This document shows positions 18,258-28,107 of a DNA stretch of 64,000 nucleotides, piece after piece. The translations under genes and the position numbers were made by a program. The stretch lies in contig NZ_BJOC01000019.1 of assembly GCF_006540005.1 (NCBI RefSeq), positions 1 through 64,000 of the forward strand, in the 5' to 3' direction. The notes beneath the pieces were generated by a model, which saw nothing but the letters and a program-made list of their open reading frames with translations, was not told where the DNA came from and searched no databases. How positions within the stretch are numbered: position 1 is the stretch's first letter; each line of letters begins with the position of its first letter. The stretch is from Halomonas halmophila (GTDB taxonomy: Bacteria > Pseudomonadota > Gammaproteobacteria > Pseudomonadales > Halomonadaceae).

Positions 18258-19028
18258 ATGAACGACCAGACTCAACGCCCGCGTGTCGCCCTGGTGACGG
18301 GTACCGGCAGCGGCATCGGCGAGGCCGTGATGCGCCACTTCTGTGAGCAGGGACTCCAGGTCCTGGCGGTGGACTTTCAGGTGGAAGCTCGCCAGGCCGC
18401 GGAGCATGCCGGTGCGGCCTTCTTTCAGGCCGATCTGACCGATGGCGAGGCCTGTCGCGCGGCCGTTCAGGATGCTGTCCAGCGCTTCGGTCATCTGGAC
18501 ATACTCGTCAACAATGCCGGTATCCAGCATGTCTCGCCCATCGAGACGTTCGCGGAAGACAAGTGGCGCCATATCATCGACCTGATGCTGACGGCTCCCT
18601 TCCTGCTGACCCAGGCGGCATGGCCGCACATGCGGGCCGCCGGCTGGGGGCGGATCGTCAATATTGCCTCGGTGCATGCCCAGGTGGCCTCCCCGGGCAA
18701 GGCGGCCTATGTCAGTGCCAAGCACGGCATGATCGGCCTGACCAAGACGGCAGCCCTCGAGGGCGGCAGCCAGGGCATCACCGCCAATGCGCTGTGCCCG
18801 GCCTATGTGAAGACGCCGCTGGTGGACAACCAGATTGCTGACCAGGCGCGCATGCATGACATGCAGGAGCAGCAGGTCATCGAACAGATCATGCTCAAGA
18901 ATGCCGCCGTCAAGCGCCTCATCGATCCGGATGAGGTGGCCTCGCTGGTCGGCTACCTGGCTTCCGACGCGGCTGGCGCCGTGACCGGGGCAAGCTGGAA
19001 CATCGACCTGGGCTGGACCGCCCAATAG
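18258..19028 (+). CDS. bdhA: 3-hydroxybutyrate dehydrogenase
   Basis: A 256-residue short-chain dehydrogenase. The NAD loop is TGTGSGIG, the NNAG motif is in LVNNAGIQHVSPIETF, and the catalytic Ser/Tyr/Lys are in NIASVHAQ and YVSAKHG. The HVSPIE, NALCPAYVKTPLVDNQI and following Gln/His-rich loop are typical of D-3-hydroxybutyrate dehydrogenases (about 260 residues). It interconverts 3-hydroxybutyrate and acetoacetate, and pairs functionally with the acetoacetate-CoA ligase at 13513-15462 for PHB-monomer use. AAGGAG lies 7 bases before the ATG at 18258. The TatD-like gene starts one base after its stop, so they are probably co-transcribed. Confidence 0.92.
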   Translation: MNDQTQRPRVALVTGTGSGIGEAVMRHFCEQGLQVLAVDFQVEARQAAEHAGAAFFQADLTDGEACRAAVQDAVQRFGHLDILVNNAGIQHVSPIETFAEDKWRHIIDLMLTAPFLLTQAAWPHMRAAGWGRIVNIASVHAQVASPGKAAYVSAKHGMIGLTKTAALEGGSQGITANALCPAYVKTPLVDNQIADQARMHDMQEQQVIEQIMLKNAAVKRLIDPDEVASLVGYLASDAAGAVTGASWNIDLGWTAQ

Positions 19029-19029
19029 C

Positions 19030-19800
19030 ATGTCGCGCCTCGTCGACGCCCATTGTCATCTCGACTTCAGTGTCTTTGCCGCTGATCGGGCCGGTGTTTT
19101 CGAGAGAGCCAGGGAGGCCGGCGTCGAGAGCTTCTTGGTGCCCGGCACGACGCGGGCCCGCTGGCCGGATGTCGTGGCCATGGGGGCGCGGGAAGATGTC
19201 GCGGTATGTCTCGGCCTGCATCCGTGTTTCATGGACGCCCATGATGATCTGGGTGACATCGCGGCGCTGAGCGAATGGCTCGACCGCCATCCCGAAGTGG
19301 TGGCGATAGGCGAATGCGGGCTGGATGCTCGCTTCGCGGACAGCTGGCACGCCCAGTGGTCCCTGCTCGAGGCCCAGCTGCGTCTGGCCAGGGCGCGTCG
19401 CCTGCCGCTGGTGCTGCACTGCGTGCATGCCAATGATGTGCTCGCCCGGCGCCTGCGTCAGCTGGCACCCCCGGCGGGTGGTCTGATTCATGGCTTTGCG
19501 GGGTCACCCGAACAGGCGATGGCTTTCTATCGGCTCGGCTTCGTGCTGGGGCTGGGCGGCGCCACGACCTATCCCCGGGCGCAGCGCCTGCGGCGCACGG
19601 TGGCCGCCTTGCCCGATGACGGCTATGTGCTGGAGACCGACAGCCCCGACATGCCGCTGGCCGGGCATCAGGGCGAACGCAACGAGCCGGCACGGGTCGC
19701 CGAGGTCTGCCGGATCGTGGCCGAGCTGCGAGAGCAGACGGAGTCGCGGGTGGCGGCGGACAGTACTGCCACGGCCTGCCGCCTGTTCGCTCTGGACTGA
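19030..19800 (+). CDS. TatD-family metal-dependent hydrolase
   Basis: A 256-residue TIM-barrel hydrolase. Metal ligands are visible: DAHCHLDF near the N-terminus, IGECGLD near residue 95, LVLHCVHA near residue 135, GLIHGFAGS, and the late LETDSPDMPL aspartate. The family contains 3'-5' exonucleases and D-aminoacyl-tRNA-deacylase-like hydrolases (TatD, YcfH, YjjV); length and LHPCF segment resemble YjjV. It begins one base after bdhA (TAG-C-ATG), with the ribosome binding site inside bdhA, so translation is probably coupled. It is convergent with ygfZ, five bases away. Confidence 0.9.
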   Translation: MSRLVDAHCHLDFSVFAADRAGVFERAREAGVESFLVPGTTRARWPDVVAMGAREDVAVCLGLHPCFMDAHDDLGDIAALSEWLDRHPEVVAIGECGLDARFADSWHAQWSLLEAQLRLARARRLPLVLHCVHANDVLARRLRQLAPPAGGLIHGFAGSPEQAMAFYRLGFVLGLGGATTYPRAQRLRRTVAALPDDGYVLETDSPDMPLAGHQGERNEPARVAEVCRIVAELREQTESRVAADSTATACRLFALD

Positions 19801-19805
19801 GTGGC

Positions 19806-20843
19806 CTATAGCGCGCCCGCCAACTGCTCGGGATCCAGTCGTTCAATGGGGTAGGGCAGTTTCAGCAGCTTGAGTTGCTGGCCATCCACGCTGAGCGGCT
19901 CGGCCGGCTCGCGGGTGCTCATCACCGCCAGTATCTCGGCCTGGCCGTAGGCGTCGAGTTCGGCGCTGACGACTTCCCCGAGGCGCTTGTCACGGGCATC
20001 GACAATGCCGCTTCCGGGGGTGGGCAGCTGTCCGCCCTCCAGTTGGGCCCGCATCAGGCGCTTCTTGACCTGGCCGCGGAAGTGCGCCCGCGCCACGACT
20101 TCTTGGCCGGTGTAGCAGCCCTTCTTGAAGCTGATGCCGCCCAGCGCTTCCCAATTGAGCATCTGGGGCAGGTAGGTGTCGCCCTGACTGGCGTCGAGCC
20201 AGGCAAGCCCGGCCTGGATGTCCTGCAGCCGCCAGGTGGCGCTGTCGACCGCCGTCACCTTGTCGGCCAGGCGCGACCACAGGCTACCAGCCTGGTCCTC
20301 GGGCACGCTGATCAACAGCCTCGGCGTGGGCCCCGGGTGGCCGAGCAGCTGGCCGGCGTCGTGGGCCGCCTGATGCCAGGGGCCGGGCGCCGTGATGCCG
20401 ATCAGGGCCTCGGCGACCGCCGGTGCCTCGCGCCCGAACAGGCCGATCAGGGCGAGATCCTGGCGATCGGTGAGCTCGACCTTGTAGAAGGGGGCGAACT
20501 TGGCCAGGTGCTGGCGCAGGGAGTCGACCAGCTCATGGTGCATCAGCAGTCGATAGTGGCCTGTATCGACGCGCCAGATCTGTACATTGGCGAGGATCCG
20601 CCCCTTGGGCGTGCAGAAGCAGCCCAGCGGCGCGAAGCCGCCATCCACCAGGGACATCTGGGCGCTGGTCTGGCCCTGGAGAAAGCGTTCGGCGCCTTCG
20701 CCCGTCACATCGAGCATGCCGAGATGCGCCAGCGGCGTCATCACCGGTCCCTCGAGGGCCTGGCGGGCCGCTTCGGGGGTGTCGAAGACGATGCGTGTCT
20801 CGTTCTCGCGGCGACCGCCGGTCTGCGCGATCCAGTCAGTCAT
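19806..20843 (-). CDS. ygfZ: tRNA-modifying protein YgfZ (folate-binding, GcvT paralogue)
   Basis: A 345-residue GcvT-like protein with the diagnostic KGCYTGQEVVARAHFRG motif around residue 240; the Cys of this motif is essential in E. coli. YgfZ assists synthesis or repair of Fe-S clusters in enzymes such as MiaB in a folate-dependent way. The N-terminal LDVTGEGAERFLQGQTSAQM segment is also typical. It is a single minus-strand gene, convergent with the TatD-like gene and divergent from the small HMA-like gene. Confidence 0.93.
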   Translation of the reverse strand: MTDWIAQTGGRRENETRIVFDTPEAARQALEGPVMTPLAHLGMLDVTGEGAERFLQGQTSAQMSLVDGGFAPLGCFCTPKGRILANVQIWRVDTGHYRLLMHHELVDSLRQHLAKFAPFYKVELTDRQDLALIGLFGREAPAVAEALIGITAPGPWHQAAHDAGQLLGHPGPTPRLLISVPEDQAGSLWSRLADKVTAVDSATWRLQDIQAGLAWLDASQGDTYLPQMLNWEALGGISFKKGCYTGQEVVARAHFRGQVKKRLMRAQLEGGQLPTPGSGIVDARDKRLGEVVSAELDAYGQAEILAVMSTREPAEPLSVDGQQLKLLKLPYPIERLDPEQLAGAL

Positions 20844-20958
20844 GTCGGATCCTTATGCTCTGCCTTGCCGGATTGGCGTTCACGGGACTCTGTCTGATAG
20901 TCAAATGAGGGTGACATGGCCGGAATACAAGTGTCGTGACGGTGTCAGCGGGCCATCA

Positions 20959-20967
20959 TGCTAGAAT
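20959..20967 (+). promoter_or_regulatory. Candidate extended -10 promoter for the HMA-like/osmC pair
   Basis: TGCTAGAAT, a TGn-extended -10 element, lies 64 bp before the ATG of the small HMA-like gene. No recognisable -35 hexamer is positioned upstream, as is usual for extended -10 promoters. Prediction only. Confidence 0.4.
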
Positions 20968-21030
20968 TGGAAACTTGATGAGGGTGGCCGAGTCCATCGT
21001 GTCGCACAGAGGATCAATGGAGCTGCTGGC

Positions 21031-21228
21031 ATGGCGCAGGTATCGCTGAATTTCCAGGGGGTCGACAATGCCGACCAGGTCAATCGTATCACCACGGCGC
21101 TGATGATGATGGATGGTGTCGAAAGCGCCGAGGTGGGGCGTCATGGTGCCGAGGTGGATGGCAAGGTGCCCCGGCAGGCGCTGATCGAGACCATCCAGTC
21201 CCTGGGGCTGGATATCGAGGTGAACTGA
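21031..21228 (+). CDS. Small heavy-metal-associated (HMA)-like domain protein lacking CXXC
   Basis: A 65-residue protein with the beta-alpha-beta-beta-alpha-beta pattern of HMA/copper-chaperone domains: LNFQGVDNADQ, then ITTALMMMDGVESAEV, then AEVDGKVPRQALIETIQSLGLDIEV. The MTCxxC metal-binding loop of true chaperones is replaced by VDNADQ (N13 and Q16 where cysteines would be), so it should not bind Cu+ through thiolates. GGAG lies about 8 bases before the ATG. Its TGA is immediately followed by the ATG of osmC (no gap), indicating tight translational coupling. Function unknown; a partner or regulatory domain for the OsmC protein is a guess. Confidence 0.7.
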   Translation: MAQVSLNFQGVDNADQVNRITTALMMMDGVESAEVGRHGAEVDGKVPRQALIETIQSLGLDIEVN

Positions 21229-21633
21229 ATGAGCATACAATTGCGCAGCGAGCGCGACGGCAAGTTGCGTCAGCGAGCCATGATCGAGTCCTTCGAGGAT
21301 CTGCTCGTTGATGTGCCCGAGGCCTATGGCGGGGATGGACAGGCGCCGGATCCGCATGATTATTTCGACCTGTCGCTGGGTGCCTGCAAGGCTATCACGG
21401 CCCAGATGTATGCGCGTCGCAAGCAATGGCCGCTGGAAGGCGTCGAGGTTAGGATCGTGCGCGACGAGCAGGACGAGCCGCGTGGCGTCTATTGCCTGGA
21501 GGTCATCATGACCTTTCTGGGAGACCTGGATGACGCCCAGCGCGAGCGACTCGAGGAAATCAGTCACAAGTGCCCGATACATCGTCTGATGACGACCTCC
21601 GAGGTCCGCATCAACACCCGTCAGCCGTCCTGA
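21229..21633 (+). CDS. OsmC/Ohr-family peroxiredoxin-like protein
   Basis: A 134-residue OsmC-family protein. The two catalytic cysteines are present: C53 in [16 protein letters not shown] and C115 in ISHKCPIHR. The family reduces organic hydroperoxides or hydrogen peroxide using these cysteines. The short length and [12 protein letters not shown] region place it with the general OsmC/YhfA group rather than Ohr proper. It starts directly after the stop of the HMA-like gene. uvrB follows after 79 bp on the same strand, but with its own ribosome binding site. Confidence 0.88.
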   Translation: MSIQLRSERDGKLRQRAMIESFEDLLVDVPEAYGGDGQAPDPHDYFDLSLGACKAITAQMYARRKQWPLEGVEVRIVRDEQDEPRGVYCLEVIMTFLGDLDDAQRERLEEISHKCPIHRLMTTSEVRINTRQPS

Positions 21634-21712
21634 TGCCGGCAGAGACGGCGCCGATCACCAGCTTTCGTCACGGCCGTCGTTGCTGTCGGCCGGGCCACAG
21701 CAGGGAGAACCC

Positions 21713-23734
<2,022 letters not shown>

Positions 23735-24025
23735 GTGACAATGCGGCGTAGAGGCGTTGCCTTGTGCCGAGAACAGACTCGTTTCTTATACCGTTATCCA
23801 GCATCGAATCGAACACCCGCCGACCGAAGCGTGAGCCTTGACCAGTTCAGCCAACCTGATGCAGGAGTCGCGGCACTCGGCAAGCCCAGGGCAACTCGAG
23901 CTGCCGCCGGGCGCTCGGGTGCGCTATGATGGTCGACCTGGTAGCCCGCCGCCGGCCAGGACCGAGTTTCGGAGCCCTGGTCGGAAAAGAAGCGGGACGT
24001 CGATCCACCAAGGAGCTCGCTGCTC
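23735..24025. other. 291-bp non-coding region upstream of fumA, containing 13-bp motif copy 2
   Basis: No gene is evident. It holds the second 13-bp motif and a -10-like TATGAT (23925-23930) about 95 bp before the fumarase start, without a good -35. No intrinsic terminator for uvrB was recognised. Confidence 0.55.
23786..23798. repeat. 13-bp intergenic motif, copy 2 of 3
   Basis: TTATACCGTTATC, 52 bp after the uvrB stop codon and 228 bp before fumA. Identical to copies at 9111 and 32735. See the finding on this motif. Confidence 0.8.
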
Positions 24026-25531
24026 ATGACCGTGATTCGCCAGGACGACCTCATCCAGAGCGTCGCCGATGCCCTCCAGTATATCTCTTATTACCACCCC
24101 AAGGATTTCATCGATGCCATGGCCGAGGCCTACGAGCGAGAGGAAAATCCCGCCGCCCGCGATGCCATCGCCCAGATTCTGATCAACTCCCGCATGTGCG
24201 CCATCGGCCACCGTCCGATCTGCCAGGACACCGGTATCGTCACGGTCTTCGTGCATGTCGGCATGAATGTGCGTTTCGAGACCGACATGAGTCTCGATGA
24301 CATGGTCAATGAAGGCGTGCGCCGCGCCTATCTGCTGCCCGACAACGTGCTTCGCGCCTCCGTGCTGTCCGATCCCGATGGCAAGCGTCAGAACACCCGC
24401 GACAACACCCCGGCGGTGATTCATCACAAACTGGTCCCCGGCGACAGGGTCGAGGTCCATGTGGCGGCCAAGGGGGGCGGCAGCGAAGCCAAATCGAAGT
24501 TCGCCATGCTCAACCCCTCGGACAATGTGGTCGACTGGGTCCTCGATCAGCTGCCGAAGATGGGCGCTGGCTGGTGCCCGCCGGGCATGCTGGGCATCGG
24601 TATCGGTGGCACGGCCGAAAAAGCCATGGAACTGGCCAAGGAATCGCTGCTGGACCCCATCGACATCCAGGATCTGCAGGCACGCGGTGCGGCAAACCGG
24701 GCGGAAGAGCTGCGTCTCGAACTCTATGACAGGGTCAATCGTACCGGCATCGGCGCCCAGGGGCTTGGTGGTCTGACCACCGTGCTGGATATCAAGGTCA
24801 AGGATTACCCGACCCATGCGGCCAACAAGCCGGTGGCCATCATCCCCAACTGCGCGGCCACTCGCCACGCTCACTTCACGCTGGATGGCTCCGGCCCGGC
24901 GGCATTGCCGGCCCCGAAGCTCGAGGACTGGCCGCAAATCACCCGTGAAACCGGCGATAACGTCAAGCGGGTCGACCTGGACGCCATTACCGCCGAGGAA
25001 ATCCGCAGCTGGCAGCCGGGGGACACCCTGTTGCTCAACGGCAAGCTGTTGACCGGCCGGGATGCGGCGCACAAGCGCATGGTCGAGATGATCGGCAAGG
25101 GTGAATCGCTGCCCGTGGATCTCAAGGGGCGCTTCATTTATTACGTCGGGCCGGTGGACCCGGTCGGCGATGAGGTGGTCGGACCCGCCGGCCCGACCAC
25201 TGCCACCCGCATGGACAAGTTCACCCGCACCATGCTCGAGGAGACGGGGCTGCTGGGCATGGTCGGCAAGGCCGAGCGCGGCGAGGCGGCCATCGAGGCC
25301 ATTCGCGACAATCGCGCCGTCTACCTGATGGCCGTGGGCGGTTCCGCCTACCTTGTCGCCCAGGCCATCAAGCAGGCTCGGGTGGTCGGCTTCGAGGATC
25401 TCGGCATGGAAGCCATCTACGAGTTCGAGGTCGAGGACATGCCGGTCACCGTGGCCGTGGACAGTGCCGGCACCTCGGTGCATCAGACCGGCCCGGCCCA
25501 GTGGAAGGAAATCATCGCCGAGCGCGTCTGA
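24026..25531 (+). CDS. fumA: Class I fumarate hydratase, single-subunit 4Fe-4S type
   Basis: A 501-residue class I (iron-sulfur) fumarase. It hydrates fumarate to malate in the citric acid cycle. Probable cluster-ligating cysteines are C66 (RPICQDTG), C184 (AGWCPPGM) and C276 (IPNCAATRH). The alpha-domain contains GGGSEAKSKFAML and the beta-domain QPGDTLLLNGKLLTGRDAAHKRM and YVGPVDPVGDEVVGPAGPTTA, so both domains are fused in one chain. An AAGGAGCTC site lies upstream of the ATG. Fe-S fumarases are oxidation-sensitive, and oxidative-stress genes lie nearby, but no shared regulation is shown. A long stem-loop follows the gene. Confidence 0.95.
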   Translation: MTVIRQDDLIQSVADALQYISYYHPKDFIDAMAEAYEREENPAARDAIAQILINSRMCAIGHRPICQDTGIVTVFVHVGMNVRFETDMSLDDMVNEGVRRAYLLPDNVLRASVLSDPDGKRQNTRDNTPAVIHHKLVPGDRVEVHVAAKGGGSEAKSKFAMLNPSDNVVDWVLDQLPKMGAGWCPPGMLGIGIGGTAEKAMELAKESLLDPIDIQDLQARGAANRAEELRLELYDRVNRTGIGAQGLGGLTTVLDIKVKDYPTHAANKPVAIIPNCAATRHAHFTLDGSGPAALPAPKLEDWPQITRETGDNVKRVDLDAITAEEIRSWQPGDTLLLNGKLLTGRDAAHKRMVEMIGKGESLPVDLKGRFIYYVGPVDPVGDEVVGPAGPTTATRMDKFTRTMLEETGLLGMVGKAERGEAAIEAIRDNRAVYLMAVGGSAYLVAQAIKQARVVGFEDLGMEAIYEFEVEDMPVTVAVDSAGTSVHQTGPAQWKEIIAERV

Positions 25532-25559
25532 AGGCAGTGAAGCGTTCCGGCCGATTGAC

Positions 25560-25586
25560 GACGCCCCTGCCTCTGGCGGGGGCGTC
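25560..25586 (+). other. Strong stem-loop downstream of fumA without T-tract
   Basis: A 12-bp stem (GACGCCCC-T-GCC pairing with GGC-G-GGGGCGTC, one T-G pair) with a 3-nt loop, about 28 bp after the fumA stop. No run of T follows, so it is not a canonical terminator; a 3'-end protecting or rho-related role is possible. Confidence 0.6.
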
Positions 25587-25652
25587 GGCGTTACCGGTAT
25601 GCTGGCCCGCATTCCTTATTTGCCGACGCTTTCATCTCCAAGGAAACAGTGC

Positions 25653-27071
25653 ATGGCATCCTGGCTCTTCGGCCTGCTGATACTGGTGATTCACGTGCTC
25701 GGCGTCCTGTCGGCGGTCCAGGCCTTGATGTCGAGCCGCACTTCCCAGGGGGCCATCGCCTGGATGATCTCCCTGGTGACTATTCCCTATCTGGCCGTGC
25801 CACTTTACTGGGTTTTCGGGCGGCCGCGCTTCTATGGTTATGTATCTGCCCGGGGCGAGCGGGATACCGTCCTGCGGCGGGTCCTGGCACGCTACCGCAA
25901 TCTGGTCGAGCCCTATCTGGCCGGCGCCAAGCAAGCGGACGTCAAGGCCGTGGAAAAGCTGGCCATGATGCCCTTGACAAGTGGCAACAGTACCCGGTTG
26001 CTGGTCGATGGCAGGGCAACCTTCGACAGCCTGTTCGCGGGAATCGAACGGGCCGAGGAATATATCGTCGTTCAGTTCTTCATCGTCCGCGAGGATGCCC
26101 TGGGGCGCGAACTCAAGCAGCATCTGCAGGATGCCGCCCAGCGCGATGTGCGCGTCTACTTTCTCTACGACGAGATCGGCTGCCACCAGCTATCCGAGCG
26201 TTACCTGAATGACCTGCGCGAGGCCGGGGTGCTGGTCACTGCCTTTCATTCTTCCAAGGGCTTTCGTCACCGCTTTCAGTTGAATTTTCGCAATCATCGC
26301 AAGGTGATGGTCGTCGACGGTCGGGAAGGCTGGATCGGTGGTTCGAATGTCGGCGTCGAGTATCTGGGCGAGAGCCCTCGGCACGGACACTGGCGAGACA
26401 CCCATCTGCATCTGATCGGTCCCAGCGTGCTGGGTCTGCAGGAAGCCTTCTGGGAGGACTGGCACTGGGCTACCGGCGAGGTGATCAGCCTCTCCTGGGA
26501 ACCCTGGATCCATCCGGATGAATCGCGCAATGTGGTCATCGTGCCTTCCGGGCCGGCCGATCCCCAGGAGACGGCCAGCCTGCTGGTACAGCACGCCATT
26601 CATAGTGCCCATGAGCGGCTCTGGGTCACCAGCCCCTACTTCGTGCCCGACCACAGCGTGCAGGATGCCCTGCGTCTGGCGGCCATGCGGGGCGTCGACG
26701 TGCGTATCATGATCCCCGAGCGACCCGATCACCTGCTGGTCTTCCTGTCGGCCTTTTCCTTCCTGCCGGACATGCTGCGTGCCGGGGTCAAGGTCTATCG
26801 CTACCAGCCGGGGTTTCTCCACCAGAAGGTCATCCTCATCGATGACGTGGCGGCCAGTGTCGGCACCGTCAACCTGGACAACCGTTCCTTCCGTCTGAAC
26901 TTCGAGATCACGGCCTTCGTGCCGGATCGACGCTTTGCCGCCGATGTTCACGACATGCTGGAGCGTGACTTCCAGGCATGTCGCGAGGTCACCCTGGAGG
27001 AGATCCAGTCACGGGCGATGTGGCGTAAACTCTTGTCACGCGCCGCCTATCTGCTGGCGCCGGTGCAATGA
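25653..27071 (+). CDS. cls: Cardiolipin synthase
   Basis: A 472-residue phospholipase-D superfamily membrane enzyme (E. coli ClsA: 486). Two N-terminal transmembrane segments are seen (FGLLILVIHVLGVLSAVQAL and WMISLVTIPYLAVPLYWVFG). Two HKD active sites follow: HRKVMVVDGREGWIGGSN near residue 220 and HQKVILIDDVAASVGTVN near residue 390. It condenses two phosphatidylglycerols to cardiolipin, a lipid prominent in osmoadaptation. Start at 25653 (MASWLFG) is chosen for AAGGAAA upstream and placement of the first membrane helix; the frame is open farther upstream but only as fumA antisense-like sequence in another frame. Confidence 0.94.
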   Translation: MASWLFGLLILVIHVLGVLSAVQALMSSRTSQGAIAWMISLVTIPYLAVPLYWVFGRPRFYGYVSARGERDTVLRRVLARYRNLVEPYLAGAKQADVKAVEKLAMMPLTSGNSTRLLVDGRATFDSLFAGIERAEEYIVVQFFIVREDALGRELKQHLQDAAQRDVRVYFLYDEIGCHQLSERYLNDLREAGVLVTAFHSSKGFRHRFQLNFRNHRKVMVVDGREGWIGGSNVGVEYLGESPRHGHWRDTHLHLIGPSVLGLQEAFWEDWHWATGEVISLSWEPWIHPDESRNVVIVPSGPADPQETASLLVQHAIHSAHERLWVTSPYFVPDHSVQDALRLAAMRGVDVRIMIPERPDHLLVFLSAFSFLPDMLRAGVKVYRYQPGFLHQKVILIDDVAASVGTVNLDNRSFRLNFEITAFVPDRRFAADVHDMLERDFQACREVTLEEIQSRAMWRKLLSRAAYLLAPVQ

Positions 27072-27128
27072 TCGGCTTGGGCAGAATCCATGGCTGCGGT
27101 ACATTACGGCCTCGACAAGGCGGTTACA

Positions 27129-27147
27129 TGGCTCCTTGAGGGAGCCA
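27129..27147 (+). other. Weak hairpin after cls
   Basis: A 7-bp inverted repeat TGGCTCC/GGAGCCA with a 5-nt loop, 57 bp after cls, followed by CTTCATG. It lacks a T-tract; possible weak terminator or an element in the leader of the following LysR gene. Confidence 0.4.
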
Positions 27148-27175
27148 CTTCATGCACTCATGAGTCGGAGCTCCG

Positions 27176-28093
27176 GTGAACCTCGAAACCAAGTGGCTGG
27201 AAGACTTCGTGGCCCTGGCCAACACGCGCAGTTTCTCTGCATCGGCGCGTCAGCGCCATGTCACCCAGCCGGCTTTCAGCCGGCGCATCCGGGCCCTCGA
27301 GCAGGCGGTGGGCATCACCCTGGTGGACCGCTCGACGACGCCCGTCGGGCTGACCCCGGAAGGCCAGTTGTTCCTGGTCACCGCGCGCAGCATGGTCGAG
27401 CAGCTCAATGAGAGCCTGGGGCATCTGCGCGGGCTGTCCATGGCCAACGAAGCCCTGGATATCGTCGCCGCGCATTCGCTGGCGCTGAGCTTCTATCCGC
27501 AGTGGATCTCGCGACTGCAGAAGGGCGTGGGCGAGCTGCCGACGCGGCTGGCGGCGATGAACGTGGGGGACGCCATCCATGTGCTGCGCGAGGGCAACTG
27601 CGACCTGATGCTGGCCTACTATGATCCCTATGCCAGCATGCAGCTCGACCCGGAAGTCTTTCCGTCCTTTGCCATCGGCCAGGTCAAGATGCTGCCCGTG
27701 AGTGTGCCGGATGAGCGCGGGCGCCCCCGCTTTTCGCTGGAAAACGGCGATGCCATTCCCCATCTTGCCTATACCCAGGGCGCCTTCCTGGGGCGTAGCG
27801 TACGCATGCTGTTGAAGAACGACCCGCTGCGCATGCGCCTGCGCACGGTCTACGAGACCGCCATGGCCGAGGGGCTCAAGGGCATGGCCCTGCAGGGCGT
27901 GGGAGTCGCCTGGATCCCGGATTTCTGCATTCGTCAGGAGCTCGATGACGGGCGGCTGGTTCGCGCCGGTGAGGCGAAGAACGACGTGCCGCTGGAAATC
28001 CGCCTGTATCGCTGCTCGCTGGTGCACAAGCCCGGCGTCGAGAAGCTATGGCGGCAGATGATGAAACTGCCGCGCGACTTTCTGGAGGCGTGA
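27176..28093 (+). CDS. LysR-family regulator, HypT (YjiE)-like
   Basis: A 305-residue LysR-type regulator closely resembling E. coli HypT in its opening (NLETKWLEDFVALANTRSFS, TQPAFSRRIRALEQAVGI) and in the effector domain (IVAAHSLALSFYPQW; GVGVAWIPDFCIRQEL). HypT activates genes after hypochlorite stress by methionine oxidation; whether this protein senses HOCl is inference. GTG at 27176 is the start, with CGGAG six bases before it. It is convergent with the NadM-Nudix gene. A paralogue is encoded at 58211-59140. Confidence 0.85.
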   Translation: MNLETKWLEDFVALANTRSFSASARQRHVTQPAFSRRIRALEQAVGITLVDRSTTPVGLTPEGQLFLVTARSMVEQLNESLGHLRGLSMANEALDIVAAHSLALSFYPQWISRLQKGVGELPTRLAAMNVGDAIHVLREGNCDLMLAYYDPYASMQLDPEVFPSFAIGQVKMLPVSVPDERGRPRFSLENGDAIPHLAYTQGAFLGRSVRMLLKNDPLRMRLRTVYETAMAEGLKGMALQGVGVAWIPDFCIRQELDDGRLVRAGEAKNDVPLEIRLYRCSLVHKPGVEKLWRQMMKLPRDFLEA

Positions 28094-28107
28094 GGCCGGA
28101 TTGCACT

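Noticed and set aside
17190-19031. Single 613-residue protein on the minus strand
   Set aside because: Only the C-terminal 273 residues (17190-18011) match the inositol monophosphatase family; the rest is antisense to bdhA.
21634-21712. LexA (SOS) box before uvrB
   Set aside because: No CTGT-N8-ACAG-like sequence is present in the gap; regulation may lie farther upstream or be absent.
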